This document shows positions 12,386 through 24,669 of a stretch of DNA of 64,000 bases, one piece after another. A program made the position numbers and the translations under genes. Origin of the DNA: Phycomyces nitens (lineage: Eukaryota; Mucoromycota; Mucoromycetes; Mucorales; Phycomycetaceae); NCBI GenBank assembly GCA_022702545.1, contig JAHRBC010000002.1:4030001-4094000 (forward strand). Direction: 5' to 3'. The stretch's first letter is position 1; each line of letters opens with the position of its first letter. The notes below the pieces were generated by a model. It was not told where the DNA came from, did no database searches, and saw only the letters and a list, made by a program, of their open reading frames with translations.

Positions 12386-13579
12386 ATGCTCTGTCTGTAC
12401 CTTGTTGTAGACAATCTGAAACTGTCCACTATAAACCAGGACAGTATCAAGACTGCAGCCGTCCAAGCAATAAACCTCTCTGCTGACCTCTGTGTACTCG
12501 TGTCATCATCTTCCACACCAGTCGACGATCATTGGAATGAGATTCAATCTCTTCTCGGGACAATCAATGTCATTCAGCTACAAGAAGCGTATGCCAACCA
12601 CCGACCATTGAGTGAATTCAATGTCGTGTTTGAATCCTGGTGTGGCTATGAAATGGCTCTTGAGCCGAATCTCTCCAAAGTCATTGCCTCTGCAGAAAGT
12701 ATATGTCTTGAAAACCAATTTTGATATGCAGACTGCTCACCCGGTTTCTAGGCACCTTGACCATACAAGACTGGAGTGCAAGGCGATCAAACGCTGGTCT
12801 TGGGTCGTTTGAGATCCAGATCTTGCCTACTGCCACCACAGATTGTCCTACAAAAGCACAACCTCTGCCATCCAACCAAGTCCATCCATTCTCTCGTGTG
12901 GCCCTGGGTGGGACATTTGACCATATTCATGCAGGCCACAAGATTCTCTTGACCATGGCTGCCCTGCTTACCCACAAATCCATTGTTGTGGGTGTAACTG
13001 GTACTTATTATTAGATGGCCAAGATGGCCAAGATGGCTAGAGTTCTAGATGGCTAATTAATTGAATTGTGTTGACTCTAGATGACTCTATGCTCCACTCC
13101 AAAAAGTACCCACAGCTTATCCAGTCTACCAAAGACCGGGTCAAGGGTGTCGAGAGATATCTATATAGTATCAGACGCAGCATTGAACCTTGTGTGAGAA
13201 ATGAAACGAATCTTTATCCCTTCCCTTCCCTTCCTTTTCTTCTTTTTTTCTTATTCTTATAAAATGTCCAAATAGGTTGTACCCATCTGTGATCCATTTG
13301 GTCCAACCATAACTGATCCAGCAATTGACGCCCTTGTTTGTTCCAAAGAGACCCTCCAGGGTGGAGAAGCAGGTAAAGCCTAGACACCACATCTAAAATG
13401 GTCACCAACCCAATCTTCCAATAGTCAACCGTGAGCGCCAAAAACGAGGCATGAGTCCAATCGAACTGCGTGTCATTGATGTCATTTCACCCACCTCGAC
13501 CTCAATTGGCAGCCAGGATATGAGTGCACTCAAGATCAGCTCGTCGTGGATAAGACAGTATTTGGCCAAGGATCTCTAG
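12386..13579 (+). CDS. Phosphopantetheine adenylyltransferase (CoA synthesis)
   Basis: Five exons (12386-12698, 12752-13000, 13081-13193, 13276-13372, 13425-13579) encode 308 residues. The enzyme joins ATP and 4'-phosphopantetheine to dephospho-CoA, the fourth step of CoA synthesis (yeast Cab4). The second half is the nucleotidyltransferase domain: [15 protein letters not shown] with the T/H-x-G-H signature, [22 protein letters not shown] and a C-terminal ISSSWIR (the ISSSxIR signature). The first ~130 residues are the less conserved N-terminal part typical of eukaryotic enzymes. There is no dephospho-CoA kinase domain, so it is the single-function fungal form, unlike animal COASY. All exon phases close. 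Confidence 0.9.
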
Positions 13580-14665
13580 TCACATAGGCTTATCTTTACA
13601 TCCAACAATGGCTAACTTTGGTACTTTGTCAAGTAGATAACAGAGAAATCACTGTCTTATTATATTTACCCACAATTCTCTCTAGTCTCCCCTTGTGACT
13701 CATTGAAATAAGAATAAGAATAAAAAATAAAATCAATCTCTTACACTCTCCGAGGTCCGGGCAATAATGCCTCGCTTTCTCGAGACCAATATTATTGAAT
13801 GCCTTTTTTTTTTATTTCCACATTCTATCGGTCCATAAGACCAATGTGTCAGTACTTGCTGTTTCCAATTGAATCAAATGCAATAGAATTCCAAGTGGGG
13901 ACCGATTCTATGCAGGCATGGATACTTGCAAAAAATAAAATAAAATAGAAAAAAAGACCATCAAGTTGTTTCTGTAACACCAACGATTCTTTTTTATATT
14001 ACATACACTATTGGTACCCAATACCATGAATTTGTACAAAACTGTTCATTTTAACGTTGTGTGGCGCATTCCCTTGATACACAGATTATGACGCGAATTA
14101 GACATATTTATATATATATTGTAAAGCTGATTAGATTCTTTTTCTGCGTAATACTCAATTATCGCCTTTTAATCACAGCTTCTTGTCTTGTCTTGTCTTG
14201 TCTTTTGGATTAATAAGTGTCTCGCTGCAAAAAACAAAAACTTGCTCACCCATATGTATCATTGCCTCCAAAACGGACCAGCTCCGATAGAACCACACAC
14301 GGCACTTTATTTAAAAAATAATAATAGGAAAACTGGGCCCATATGTACCAGTAATTTCTCCCCTTTAAGCGCAGATACAAGATATATACTTTTTGCAAGT
14401 GAATAACATGAGCTTGTGTTTGTTCAACCATTAAAAAAAAACTAGCTAGATTTCCAAGATACTTGGATCTACAATTAATGATGGTCAACATCATATATAG
14501 TACGTCTAAATTTATGTGCCTGGTACATGGTCTATTTTCCAAAGTTTATATTAATACCTGTCAGAAACATCGAATGATTTTTTATGTACTTGGAACCCCA
14601 CTCTGAGAATATCCAGGGCACGGTTGGCAATTTGAAACATTGGGGATACTTGATAGTCATGGAAC

Positions 14666-14696
<31 letters not shown>

Positions 14697-15343
14697 ATTT
14701 ACAGCAATCAAATCTTGTATGATAACATGTTATTGGACAGACAATCATTGGATTAGAGTTGATGATTATATTAGGCATATGAAAAAGGAGAATTGTTCCT
14801 TCTAGAGCCATCTTTCGATCTCGAGAACCTTTTTTATTATATATATATATATTATTATTATTATATATAGTGCAAGAAATAAAATATCGGTGATGCAGAT
14901 GTAGGGTCCAGTGGTAGGACTCTGCCGAGGTACAATCACTCGAGAGAATTGGCTTACCTTGAATGAGTGGGTGTGCTGGGAACAATACATGAAAAATATA
15001 ACCTGGTAGAAAATACCAGGATTTTATAGACCCCCAAAAAAAGACCTTTTTCTCTGTTTTGTAAAAATTAAATAATCAAATAAAATATTTAGTTTTTTAT
15101 ATATATATGATGATATTAGGCGTGTGGATCAAATAAGAAATATAAGAAATATAAGAAATAAAGAAAGAAAAAACGTATACTACGCTGTGTATATATAGAG
15201 GCTAATAAAATTTAAATAAAACAAATGGATAGAAAAGAAGAACAAGTAGAAAAGAAAGGTTGCTTTTGTTCAGTTTTGGATTATTATTATTATTTTGAAG
15301 ACCATCTCTTCATGGCAGAATTGAACTTTCCACAGAATTGGCT
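13580..15343. other. Intergenic region between PPAT and PIK1 genes
   Basis: About 1.76 kb between two convergent genes (plus, then minus). There are tcttg pentamers at about 14184-14203, ATT/TTA runs at 14673-14695 and a TA run near 14835-14870. No gene supported; open frames here are short and repeat-coded. Confidence 0.55.
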
Positions 15344-15359
15344 TTACAAAATACCCTAC

Positions 15360-15395
<36 letters not shown>

Positions 15396-15963
15396 TATCA
15401 TCAATAAAGCACAATTCTTGGTATCCACATTCAATTAATAGAAAACACACATACCTGAGAGTAGTATTGGTAGGTGTCATACAGTCTAGTAAAGACATTA
15501 CAGCAACTGCTCATAACCAACTTGTCCACAAATTCCTCGGCTTGTGGTTCAGTAAGATGGAGCTGGAATCGATCACGAAGCTGCTGTACTGTCTGGTCTC
15601 CATTCTGGAAACATGGCAGCTTGGAGTCCTTGCTCATCATTTCAACCAAAAGCAATATGTTTTCGCTATGTTTCCGTACAGCCAAAAACGCAGCTTTGAG
15701 TAGGGCCTTGTACTCTGCAAACTTTTCGCTATTTACGCCCCCAAGAATGTCAATATACTCTTGTGCAAGCTTAAAGGGGGCAAGTTCGAATCCAACAGAG
15801 CCAGGCGAATTGGAGAGCATGAAGCCAAAGTCGATGTCTAGAATGAGTCTTGTTAGCGCGTTTGGACCACCCCCCACACACACTTTTTTTGATGTGCTGA
15901 TAGACGGACTTACGAATCAAATGTCCTGCATCATCTACCAAGAGGTTGCCATTATGTCTACAA

Positions 15964-15995
<32 letters not shown>

Positions 15996-18886
15996 GAATT
16001 AGATTAGGTAACCTTGCATTCTTTTTTTTTTACCCATGAGTGCATCTTATTACCTGTCTTTGATCTGTAGAATGTAACAGGCAATAGAGTATCCTGCCAG
16101 ACTTCTCATAAATGCGTCCTGCGCATCCACAAACTTTTCTGATTCGGGCGCACCCCAGGTCTATGATAAACGGTTCATTTCTGTCAAATTAGATTCCTGT
16201 GGATATATATATATACATATATATCTGGGATTCCTCATACCATCTACTTACCCGCTCAAAGTAATCACGCAAGGTAAACACAACTCCCTTTGCATTCCAC
16301 CCCCGTGTATAGGCATCTTTTTTGATGGAATGAACGGATATCGTGTTGCGCAAGGTCTCAATCAAGCCAGAGTTATCAGACGTAACCAAGACACGGAAGC
16401 TGGACAAAAAAAAGATTATTATTATCCCCAAACCCCCTTTTTTAAAAAATAATAATTATAATTATAACAATCAAATACTTACTACTTGACCCAGACATTG
16501 ACAGCCGTGTCCTGCCAGATCCTCTGCATCTCACGGATCAACTGGATCGCAAACTGTTCCTGACGAAGGTCAGCTCCATTCTTTACAATGACTGACAGTA
16601 GGCGCCAATTGGGCAAATGGCCATATGGTGAGGCAGCCCGAATACGGGCCTTTTTGGTATCCCAATCCTCTGACAATACGGCGGCTAGAAAACAGTAGAG
16701 ATCAATAACCCCCTTTTACATTATCCACCAACCAACCCCCTTCCAAATAATAATAATAATAATAATCTCACCACTGGGATCTTCCTTGTTAACCACCCAG
16801 GCCATTCTCTGTTCGTCATCCAATCGATCGCTTCCACCACCTTCTCCACCATCCCCCACTCCACTACTGACGCCCTCCTTATGCATCGTCTCCATGCGCT
16901 GTTCTTCAAGAGCCACCATCTCCTTGATGATCCTCTGCTGGATTTCAGACGTGCTCTGACGGGACTTTGCTGATGCAGATCGGCTGGACCCCACACCAAG
17001 CGAGACAACAGAGTTCTGTTGGAGCTGGGCAAGCATAATGGCAGCTGTGCGCATACGTTCTGCATAGGCATCACTTGATCTGCGACGAATTGCCTGTTTC
17101 TCAAGCGACCCAACAGACTCGCCACTCTCTGAATCACTCATGTCTGTTGCCCTAAACGTCTTGTTGAGAGGAGATTGGCATGGGGAGCAGGATGCATGGC
17201 TAGATGCCCCATTTTCCTTGCGTGCCTTGTTGCGCTTCATGGTTCGACGGATGCGATACAGCGCAGACGAATAGCTGTCTTCAAAACTAAGTTCATCATC
17301 AAGTACTTCGATTGTCAAGAGATATGGTGCACGTTCGGCTGAATTGAGAACGACTGCATCAGACGGACTGATGCGAACCACACGATGATGGTAGGGTTTC
17401 TCTGCAGTGGCTGGACACCAGAGTGGAATACAGACCTCTGCAGGCAAATTGTGGTTCAAGAGAGTGAGTTCGGCGTGTAGTGCATTCTGGCGGGCTGGTT
17501 TGGGAACAATGACTAGGCGGGTAGCAATGTCGACCAGAGCAAGAAGGAATTGCATTTCTGAGCGAAAGTAGTTGGATCTTAGGAGAGATTTCCGGTGGTC
17601 GAGACTAAGGGTAGAAAGCGCAGAATATTCTTCATCCGAGGCTTCTGAATCGCTCTCATGGTCAGAGTTCTGGTGTAGTTCAAAAGAGGTTGCAATAGGA
17701 GGAAGACTGTTGCGGGCCCGAGAGGAAGAGGGCTGGGCAAACCCTTCTTCGGACGAGGATGCAGAGCAGTGCGAAAGTGCAGGTGACAATGGAACTGATT
17801 CAGTTGGTACAGATGATTGTGCAAGCGCAGTGAGTTTGGGATCAAAAACAGATAGTGGGGATTGAGGGCGGATCTTGCGATTGATCTTTTGGTGAGCAGA
17901 CCGAAGATAGCGCGAGACCGAGAATGCCTTTCCACGATGAAGATCTTCCAACGAAGGCGAGCTCGTAAACGGGTTTGGGAGAGAGTGGCGATGGAGAGGA
18001 AGGTCTGGCTGGCTGGCCGACTGAAAAGGTGTGGCACTGCGCGGCTGACTCAGGGGCAGGGCATCGACCGAGTTGGCCTTGGTTGGAGGGCTTGGGACAG
18101 AGTGGCGGCTGGTGCCAACCGTGTTGCGACGAAGGGCAGTTGTCAGACTAAAAGAGCGGTTCTGGCGCCCTTGAGCAAGTGCAATCCTTCCAGCCGATCT
18201 GGTCATCAATGGCTGTCCTATACCCAGCAACATGGCACCCATTCCCACAAGAGCTGGCATTGCATGCTCGCTCACCATGTGGGCTTCCTTTACTCCCTCC
18301 ACCTCTGGCTGCTCTGAATCGCTTGTCTGGCCATCCGAGAATACAATTGCCTGGCACTTATTTAGTAGCCGCTTACAGAGTTCAAACGAAGCGCTTGACG
18401 GGTCTAGGGATAAATCCGACAAGTACGCCTGTAGGTACCACAGACTCTACACAGCAGAAATAGAATATATGTATATACATATTAGTTTTCTTTCTTTCCA
18501 TCTTCTTCTTCTTCTTCTATTTCTTCTGGCTATTTGTTTGTGCGTCTGTCTGGTTGGATTGGATTACCATGATGGCCATGTGTGTAGACTGCTCACACAT
18601 GTCAATCAGGAAGCATTCCAGGGCTACTGATTCCGATGGACGAGTGATGAGCAGATGACTAGAGGACATTTTGATTATTGAGACAATTTGAGCAAGATGC
18701 TGTTTGGACAACTTACGCCAGCTGTGGTAAAAAGAACTCAATCTCTGATATAGGAAACTTCTTTAGCTCTGCGCATAAATAATGCTGAATGCCAACATTG
18801 TCTGGGTAGCGAAACAGATATGATACTGCGATCCATGAGTTGAAAAATTCGGATGTAAAGAGACGTAGTAAGAGAGCGTTGGACAT
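15344..18886 (-). CDS. PIK1: Phosphatidylinositol 4-kinase beta (Pik1)
   Basis: Nine exons on the minus strand (18886-18717, 18658-18568, 18446-16772, 16684-16483, 16399-16252, 16160-16054, 15957-15914, 15837-15455, 15355-15344) sum to 943 residues with no frame break. It makes PI4P on the Golgi and in the nucleus, as known for Pik1/PI4KB. The N-terminus (NALLLRLFTSEFFNSWIAVS, YPDNVGIQHYL) is the lipid-kinase-unique helical region; the middle is a Ser-rich, poorly conserved linker in the 1675-nt exon. The kinase domain carries SPYGHL-x3-LLSVIVK, the catalytic loop DRHNGN and the metal motif HIDFGFMLSNSPGSVGFE. The last exon is 12 nt and adds GIL, as in other Pik1 proteins. Start chosen at 18886, the first ATG in frame with the conserved N-terminus. 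Confidence 0.95.
15359..15394. repeat. (GATA)n microsatellite in PIK1 last intron
   Basis: About nine GATA/ATAG units lie just inside the last PIK1 intron, directly next to the acceptor of the 12-nt final exon. Read on the gene's strand this is a CTAT-repeat polypyrimidine-like tract. Confidence 0.9.
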
Positions 18887-20145
18887 GACTGTCTGTGAGT
18901 GTTTTTCTGTGTGTGTGTGTGTGTTTTGGTATTATTCTTTCTTTTTCACAGTGGGTATTTCTTGCTGACAATAAATAAGGTAAAAAATAATAATAATAAA
19001 GGGAAGTTAAGTTTGGTCGCGCACTAGAGTCTGGAAACAAAATAATTTAGAAAAAGAAAAAAGAAAAAGATAGTCATGAGGTTAAAGTTCATCCCAAAGA
19101 TGTTTTCTCCATATATATAAAAAACACAATGGCCATATATATATATATAAATATATATAATATATAAATATTTCTTTACTCTTTGGATTTCTATAGGAAT
19201 CTGGACACAAATATCGAGATATAGACTCAATCGACAGAAGAATAAGAAGAAGAATAAGAAGAAAATAGGTGGATATCAAAGGGTATCGGCCGAATACAAA
19301 AAGAGAATATTGTTGTTAACTGAGCGGAACATATCTTGTGGAATGTATGTGTATTGTTCAGCTTGTTCTCTCAATTGAGGCCATAGAATGGTATTGGGTT
19401 ATATCATTAGTATTGGATTCCCATGGACTATACTTTATAAGCAGTGGTTGGTTAGCTTGAATATTATTATTATCATCATCATCATTGAGACTCTTTTACT
19501 GCCGCAAAATAATTGCTATATATTGATAGTTATACAGATCTGAGTTTCTGTTAATAACAGATCTATTGGAGATCTTCATCCTCCCAACCATTTTGTGGCA
19601 TCTAAATGAGGAATAATCGGGACAAGATTAATTGTACATATTCAGATTTCCAGTATTTGGGTGTATATATATTGTATTGAATATATTACATACATTCATA
19701 CATACATATAACAATGGTGCAAGACCAACAGAATCACAAATTGTAATTGTATTTATTCAAATATATATATATATTTATATTTATATATCTATACAGCCAA
19801 ATAGGGTATAATTTAATATGATGTCTACATACTTTTCAGCATGTCCAAAGGCGCCGACATCAGGATTACTACGTTTGGTTACCGTATTTTGCATTTCATC
19901 AAATTTGGGTCCATATCCACTATACCGCAAAGCCTACCAGCCATGACGTTTAAGAATATCAATAATCAATAATCAATAATCAATATTTGTAGTCCTTGTT
20001 GTGGGTGTTCAAAGAAGTGTATACATATATATATATATTGGGCATTTTATTTGTAAATTGTATAGAATAAGAATAATATTGATTACTTTGACTGGTCCTA
20101 TTTATTTATTTTTTTAAAAAAAAGAGGTGTCTGACAGCCATGGGT
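18887..20145. other. AT-rich intergenic region
   Basis: About 1.26 kb between the PIK1 start and the stop of the SYLF gene (both minus). It contains a TG run (18915-18925), TA runs at 19137-19165 and 19758-19790, and an 'aataatcaataatcaa' run near 19965. No gene supported. Confidence 0.6.
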
Positions 20146-21237
20146 TTAATAGGGATCGCGTTCTTCGGCCTTCTTGAGAGTGTCATAAAGAATCTTTGCA
20201 TCCAAAGGTGGCTCAACCTCGCCCTTGAGGATCTGTTCAGCCTTGACGGGCTTACCATAGAATCCTGCATTGGCCTTTGAGAGTTCAATCAAGACAGTGC
20301 CCTCGATACTCACACCTAATCATGCCAGTCAGTAATTGTAATTATGATATGTCTGTATTGATATAATTACCTGCAAACAAGCCCTTTGATTTACTGTATG
20401 AAAACAAGGGTGCTGGCTTCTTGCCAATCTCGCCTGTAATAGATGCCTCGTTTCCTGCCCCAATGGGACCTGCGCTTACTGCCAGACTGCCGCCCAGTGT
20501 AACATTGCCTCCCTTTGAAAAGGCATGTACGGCTTCTTCACTGTTCAGTACCAGTACAAAGTCTGTCAAGTCAGCACCAATCTGGGCACCAAATCCAACA
20601 CCACCCGTGGCAATTGCAGTAGGACCACTCCAGCGTCCATCAGGAAGTCTACAGTCTTGTTTAGCTTACACATCCCCAGTTTTTAAAAAAAATTATGTGG
20701 AGCTTACCTAGCAATCACAATTCCACTTCCTGCCCGTCCACTCCACAAGAATCCTGCCTTTAATACTGTAAAGATAGCAAGACCCTTGGCCTGCTGCAGG
20801 ACTTTGACCGGGATAATGTTGTCAAATCCATTTTCCATCTCTTCCTTGTCTGTTTTAAAATTGACCATCAATATACAGGGCCCAAAATCCATGTCTAGGG
20901 CTTACCAATAAACTTTTCGAGTGTGCGAGAGGCCTTTAGGGACTCTTCTGAGAGTGAGCCAATTACAGGACTGTTGGTAGCTTTGGCACCTATTCAAAGA
21001 CCATTAGATATTTGTACCCATAAAGCCAAAACCCAAAAAAAAACCTACCTTCTGCTGCTGAATCGACTGTCCGTTCAGCAAAGTTGTTGAGTTGTGTGTT
21101 TGCCTTTTGGCCGAATTCAGAGGCACCTGAGGATGATTAGTAATGATTGTTGGCAATGGCAGAAACTCACCTTGGACAGCTTTGGAGGTTTGTTCTTTGA
21201 TTGTGTTAAACATGTTTTGTGGGTTGAATGAGACCAT
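20146..21237 (-). CDS. SYLF-domain protein (Ysc84/Lsb4-like, no SH3)
   Basis: Six exons (21237-21171, 21126-21049, 20989-20906, 20849-20708, 20648-20371, 20315-20146; minus) give 272 residues. The SYLF domain starts near residue 80: IPVKVLQQAKGLAIFTVLKA, GFLWSGRAGSGIVIARL, DGRWSGPTAIATGGVGFGAQ, IGADLTDFVLVLN, then SYSKSKGLFAGVSIEG. Yeast Ysc84 and human SH3YL1 use this domain to bind phosphoinositides and actin at endocytic sites. Those proteins have a C-terminal SH3 domain; this one ends right after the SYLF fold (EERDPY), so it belongs to the SYLF-only group. Role in endocytosis is inferred from the family. Confidence 0.9.
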
Positions 21238-22387
21238 TAGACTTTGGCTTGGTTTTATACCAATGGTTAAAGACGCTAAGTAAATGACGTACTTGAATTT
21301 CATCCTTTTTTAGAATATTATATCTTTTATTTCAGTTTTTTTTTGTTCGGGAATCTGGAATCTGGAACTAACTGGCTTGTGCTTGTGCTTGTGCTTGTGC
21401 TTGGCCGATCTTTTATATATATATATATATACATGTATTCCTCTTGATGATGATGTCATGAACAAGAATAACCAAGTGGAATCCCGGTCTAAAGGAGTAA
21501 TAGACTGACGTCTGGCAGTTGTGTACACATGTACTTCTTTATCGCCATCATTCTATTGACCAATAACGGACCTTGCATGGTCCAGGCTAGTCTAACCGTT
21601 AAAATAATGCATTGCATTACCTCGATTCCCCTTTACGAATGGGATTTATTTAGTATCTTATAAAACAATGCCAAGACAATACTAATAAAAAGGCAAAGAC
21701 CAAAGACTAAAGGTATTGGTTATTTGACCTAATGATCAAAGACTTGTAAATACCTGGTGAAGATCATATGCAGACACGCCAGTTATTTCTAATAAATTTG
21801 AAAATGATAATAAAGCCATGTGGATTCATAGAGAGATGCTGATAATCTTTTTTGTCTTGAAAGCTTAAATTATGACATGATTTAATCTTTATTGTCCAAG
21901 AAAAAAAAACATCGTTGTACACTTCATCAATGGACAATAGCCAAGCAAGAATATCAAAGGGTGTCTAGCAATGATAAAGTATTGAATACAAAAGCTAAGC
22001 TATTCAACAACTGGGTGCCTTTATCATTTCTTTGGGGTACAATTGTCAACCGGGTTTGGTGATTATTCTAGTCATTATATATATATATATATATATATAT
22101 AAGAGAGAGAGAGAAAGTAATTGTTAAACAAAGCAGATGTTTATAGATATGTAGGCCTTGCAAGAAAAAGCCCAAAAGAAATGTACATGACAAAGAAGAT
22201 GTATAAATGGCAGACAGCATAAATATATATAAATGTGTGTGTGTATAAAATATAATGATAAACAATAATAATAATAATAATAATAATAGTAATATAGTAA
22301 TAATAATAATAATAATAATAGTAATAGTAATAATAATGATGAAGACATGCTGAAATAGTGTGCAAGGCGAATACAATGAATAAGCGA
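21238..22387. other. Intergenic region with AT and ATT microsatellites
   Basis: About 1.15 kb. It has 'gtgctt' units (21379-21402), a TA run (21415-21431), an AT run (22076-22101) and a long interrupted AAT/AATAGT array (22264-22336). The array codes for runs of I/L/Y on paper only. No gene. Confidence 0.65.
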
Positions 22388-24171
22388 TTAATGGGATTCG
22401 GTACCGGCAAACCAGGCAAGACACTCAATGTCCTTTAGTAGAATGCGTCCCTCGGGTTTTCGCACCAATATCTTTTCTACAACCTCTCTAGCTTCCAGAC
22501 TGACTCCCACTGAGCCATCATCTGTCCATTCGGCCGGCCATTTTACCTGGGCCTTGACGATACGGTAGAACAACTGGGAAACCTTTTCGCCCCGAGAAGG
22601 CTGGTAACGAAACGGAAGATAACCTACCAACAGGCCATACAGAATAACACCCAGAGCCCAAGTGTCGGTAAGTCTGCCGTCGTATCCAAGGCTCTGGACA
22701 ATCTCGGGTGCAGCATACTCTTCACTTCCACATCGTGTCTGCAACTGGGGTCCCTGGGGATCTACTACGCGTGCGAGTCCAAAATCTGTAACCTTTAATA
22801 TGGGCTGATTGTCGTCGTCGTAACGGATCAGAACGTTTTCTAGTTTAAGGTCGCGGTGAACAATGTTGTGCTCGTGCAGCCAGCGCACGACACTAACCAG
22901 CTGGAGAAAGATACTCTTGACAAGCTCTTCGTCCAAAGGACCTTGTTTGTCTTGGTGGAGCTTCTGGACGAGATCGAATAGTTCGCCACCCTCAATGTAC
23001 TCGAGAACAATGCAGAGGATGTGTTCGGTTTCCATAGTTGCCTCGAGACGTACAATGTTGGGGTGATCAATGACCTTTTGTGATGCATGATGGTTTTTTT
23101 TACCGTGCAAAGAATCATTACACCTGTTGATCCCTTAGACCCAACAGAAAGCAGAAAGGCCTACCTTGAGTACACCAACTTCACGCTCGATACTGGAACG
23201 GACGCGGGCATTGGTGAACATGCGGTCTTTATTGATTGCCTTGATCGCATACTGCTGTGAATCCTCTAGGTTGTCGGCCAGATAGACTCGTGAAAATGCG
23301 CCTACGCCGAGCAGGCTCCGAATGTGATACTTGTCGACCATCTTGTCCGTAAGATCTTCGTCAGTGTAGCGTAGTGGGGACACAGATCGGCGTTTGATTT
23401 GTCTCACCACTTGGGCGGCTGCCTCTTCATCTTCGTCAACGTCGCCTAGCATTGGCTCTTCGATGAGTGTAGGCACCCGGTTAGTCTTGTTGGGTGAAAA
23501 GGAAGGTGAGATGGAGATGACGGGAATAGTCAAGGGGGTAGATGGACAGGCTACTACTCTGAGACCACGTGGGAAAACATAGTACGAGCCAGATGTGGCA
23601 TTAGATGACGGAGCCGGCGAGGGACTAGGCAAACACAGAATGTCGTCGTCGTCGTCAGAATAGAGCCGGTTGGGTTGGGAGAGAGGATCCATAAAGTCTG
23701 GTTCGGATGCTCTTCGCGGCTTGTTCTTGGCGTGCAGATAGTTTGGAATTGGTGCCGGCGCTACTGCAGTATTGCGCCCAGCAGACACAAGATTTCTTAG
23801 GCGACCTGCAAAAGAGGAGGGTTGAACCAATGGGTCTGCAGATAGAGTGGCCGGGCTTTGGCGAAGTGAAGGAGGAGGACGAGGTGTAGGGAGGTCGTTG
23901 GCATTGAAGAACTGAGCAGTCTTTGAATTGGGTGATTGGTTTGCGGTGCTATCAAACCCATGGCGAGACTTTAGTGTCTCAGGATCGGTTAGGATGCCAA
24001 GACCAACCGACACTTGGCGACGGTGCCCAGAAGAGGCCACATCAGATAGGGATCCAGTTGGCTGCAAAAGGGAGGGAGGTTGTTAGGTAATGTGTTGCTG
24101 AACGATATATTGGAGCTTACCTGGTGGTCCTCTTGGATGGGTGAGTCAGTATCCAGGGTAGCAATCATCAA
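22388..24171 (-). CDS. Serine/threonine protein kinase, CAMK-like
   Basis: Three exons (24171-24121, 24061-23165, 23074-22388; minus) give 544 residues. The first ~230 residues are Ser/Pro-rich and probably regulatory. The kinase domain then shows the Gly loop LLGVGAFSRVYLA, the ATP lysine in YAIKAINKD, catalytic loop HRDLKLENVLI, DFG (VTDFGLARV) and APE in CGSEEYAAPEIV, so it should be active. The pattern CGSEEYAAPEIV followed by YDGRLTDTWALGVILYGLLV resembles fungal CAMK/Snf1-related kinases; I cannot name the orthologue. There is no C-terminal regulatory domain: the protein ends right after subdomain XI. It is transcribed divergently from the transporter gene across 498 bp. Confidence 0.9.
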
Positions 24172-24669
24172 AAATATGTTTTGATTGCGTTTGTATAGAT
24201 GAATAGACTATTGAATGAGGACAATGACCAAGAGAATTGGTGGGAATATAAAGGATTAGTGTCTATTGTTCAAGGATGTGTTTTTTATCTAGGCTTACGC
24301 TTTGTTGTACAATCACAGGCAAAAGACGAAGAAACAGAAGGAAAAGAGTCTTTAAGGTGTGAATGAGCAGACAATGGTTAATTTGGATCACACTCTGAGT
24401 ATGTCGGAGTTCATGCCCCCACTCAGAGTCACATAGGTGACGTCCTGTCATTCACAAAAGAAAAAAAAAGAAAAAAAAAAGCGTGACTGAAGAAAGGACC
24501 GAGGCAGGGACCGAGTTCAACGAGTCACATCCTTATTCTTCTCTTTCAAGCATCTCCATGCATCTTTCTCACCTCTATGATTTAAAGGCCTACGCGGAGA
24601 TCTGATTAGCAATATTTTTGCAGATGATTGTATTTGCTCAGCCGTACTAATTGTCTCTTTTGCTCTCAA
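24172..24669. promoter_or_regulatory. Divergent promoter region, kinase / YeiH-type transporter
   Basis: 498 bases separate the start codons of two divergent genes. It contains an A-rich run (24460-24480) and GTGACT/GAGTCA-like motifs near 24419-24427 and 24521-24527 (ACTCAGAGTCAC, AACGAGTCAC). The second motifs resemble AP-1-type sites, but I claim no regulator. Confidence 0.4.

Noticed and set aside
14895..14925. tRNA-like D arm (ggtccagtggtaggactc)
   Set aside because: No matching T arm, anticodon stem or acceptor stem follows; the likeness is only local.
17572..18317. Plus-strand frames opposite PIK1
   Set aside because: Shadows of the long PIK1 exon; no initiation context or motif.
22068..22428. 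Ile/Leu/Tyr-rich frames on minus strand
   Set aside because: Products of the AAT microsatellite next to the kinase gene end.
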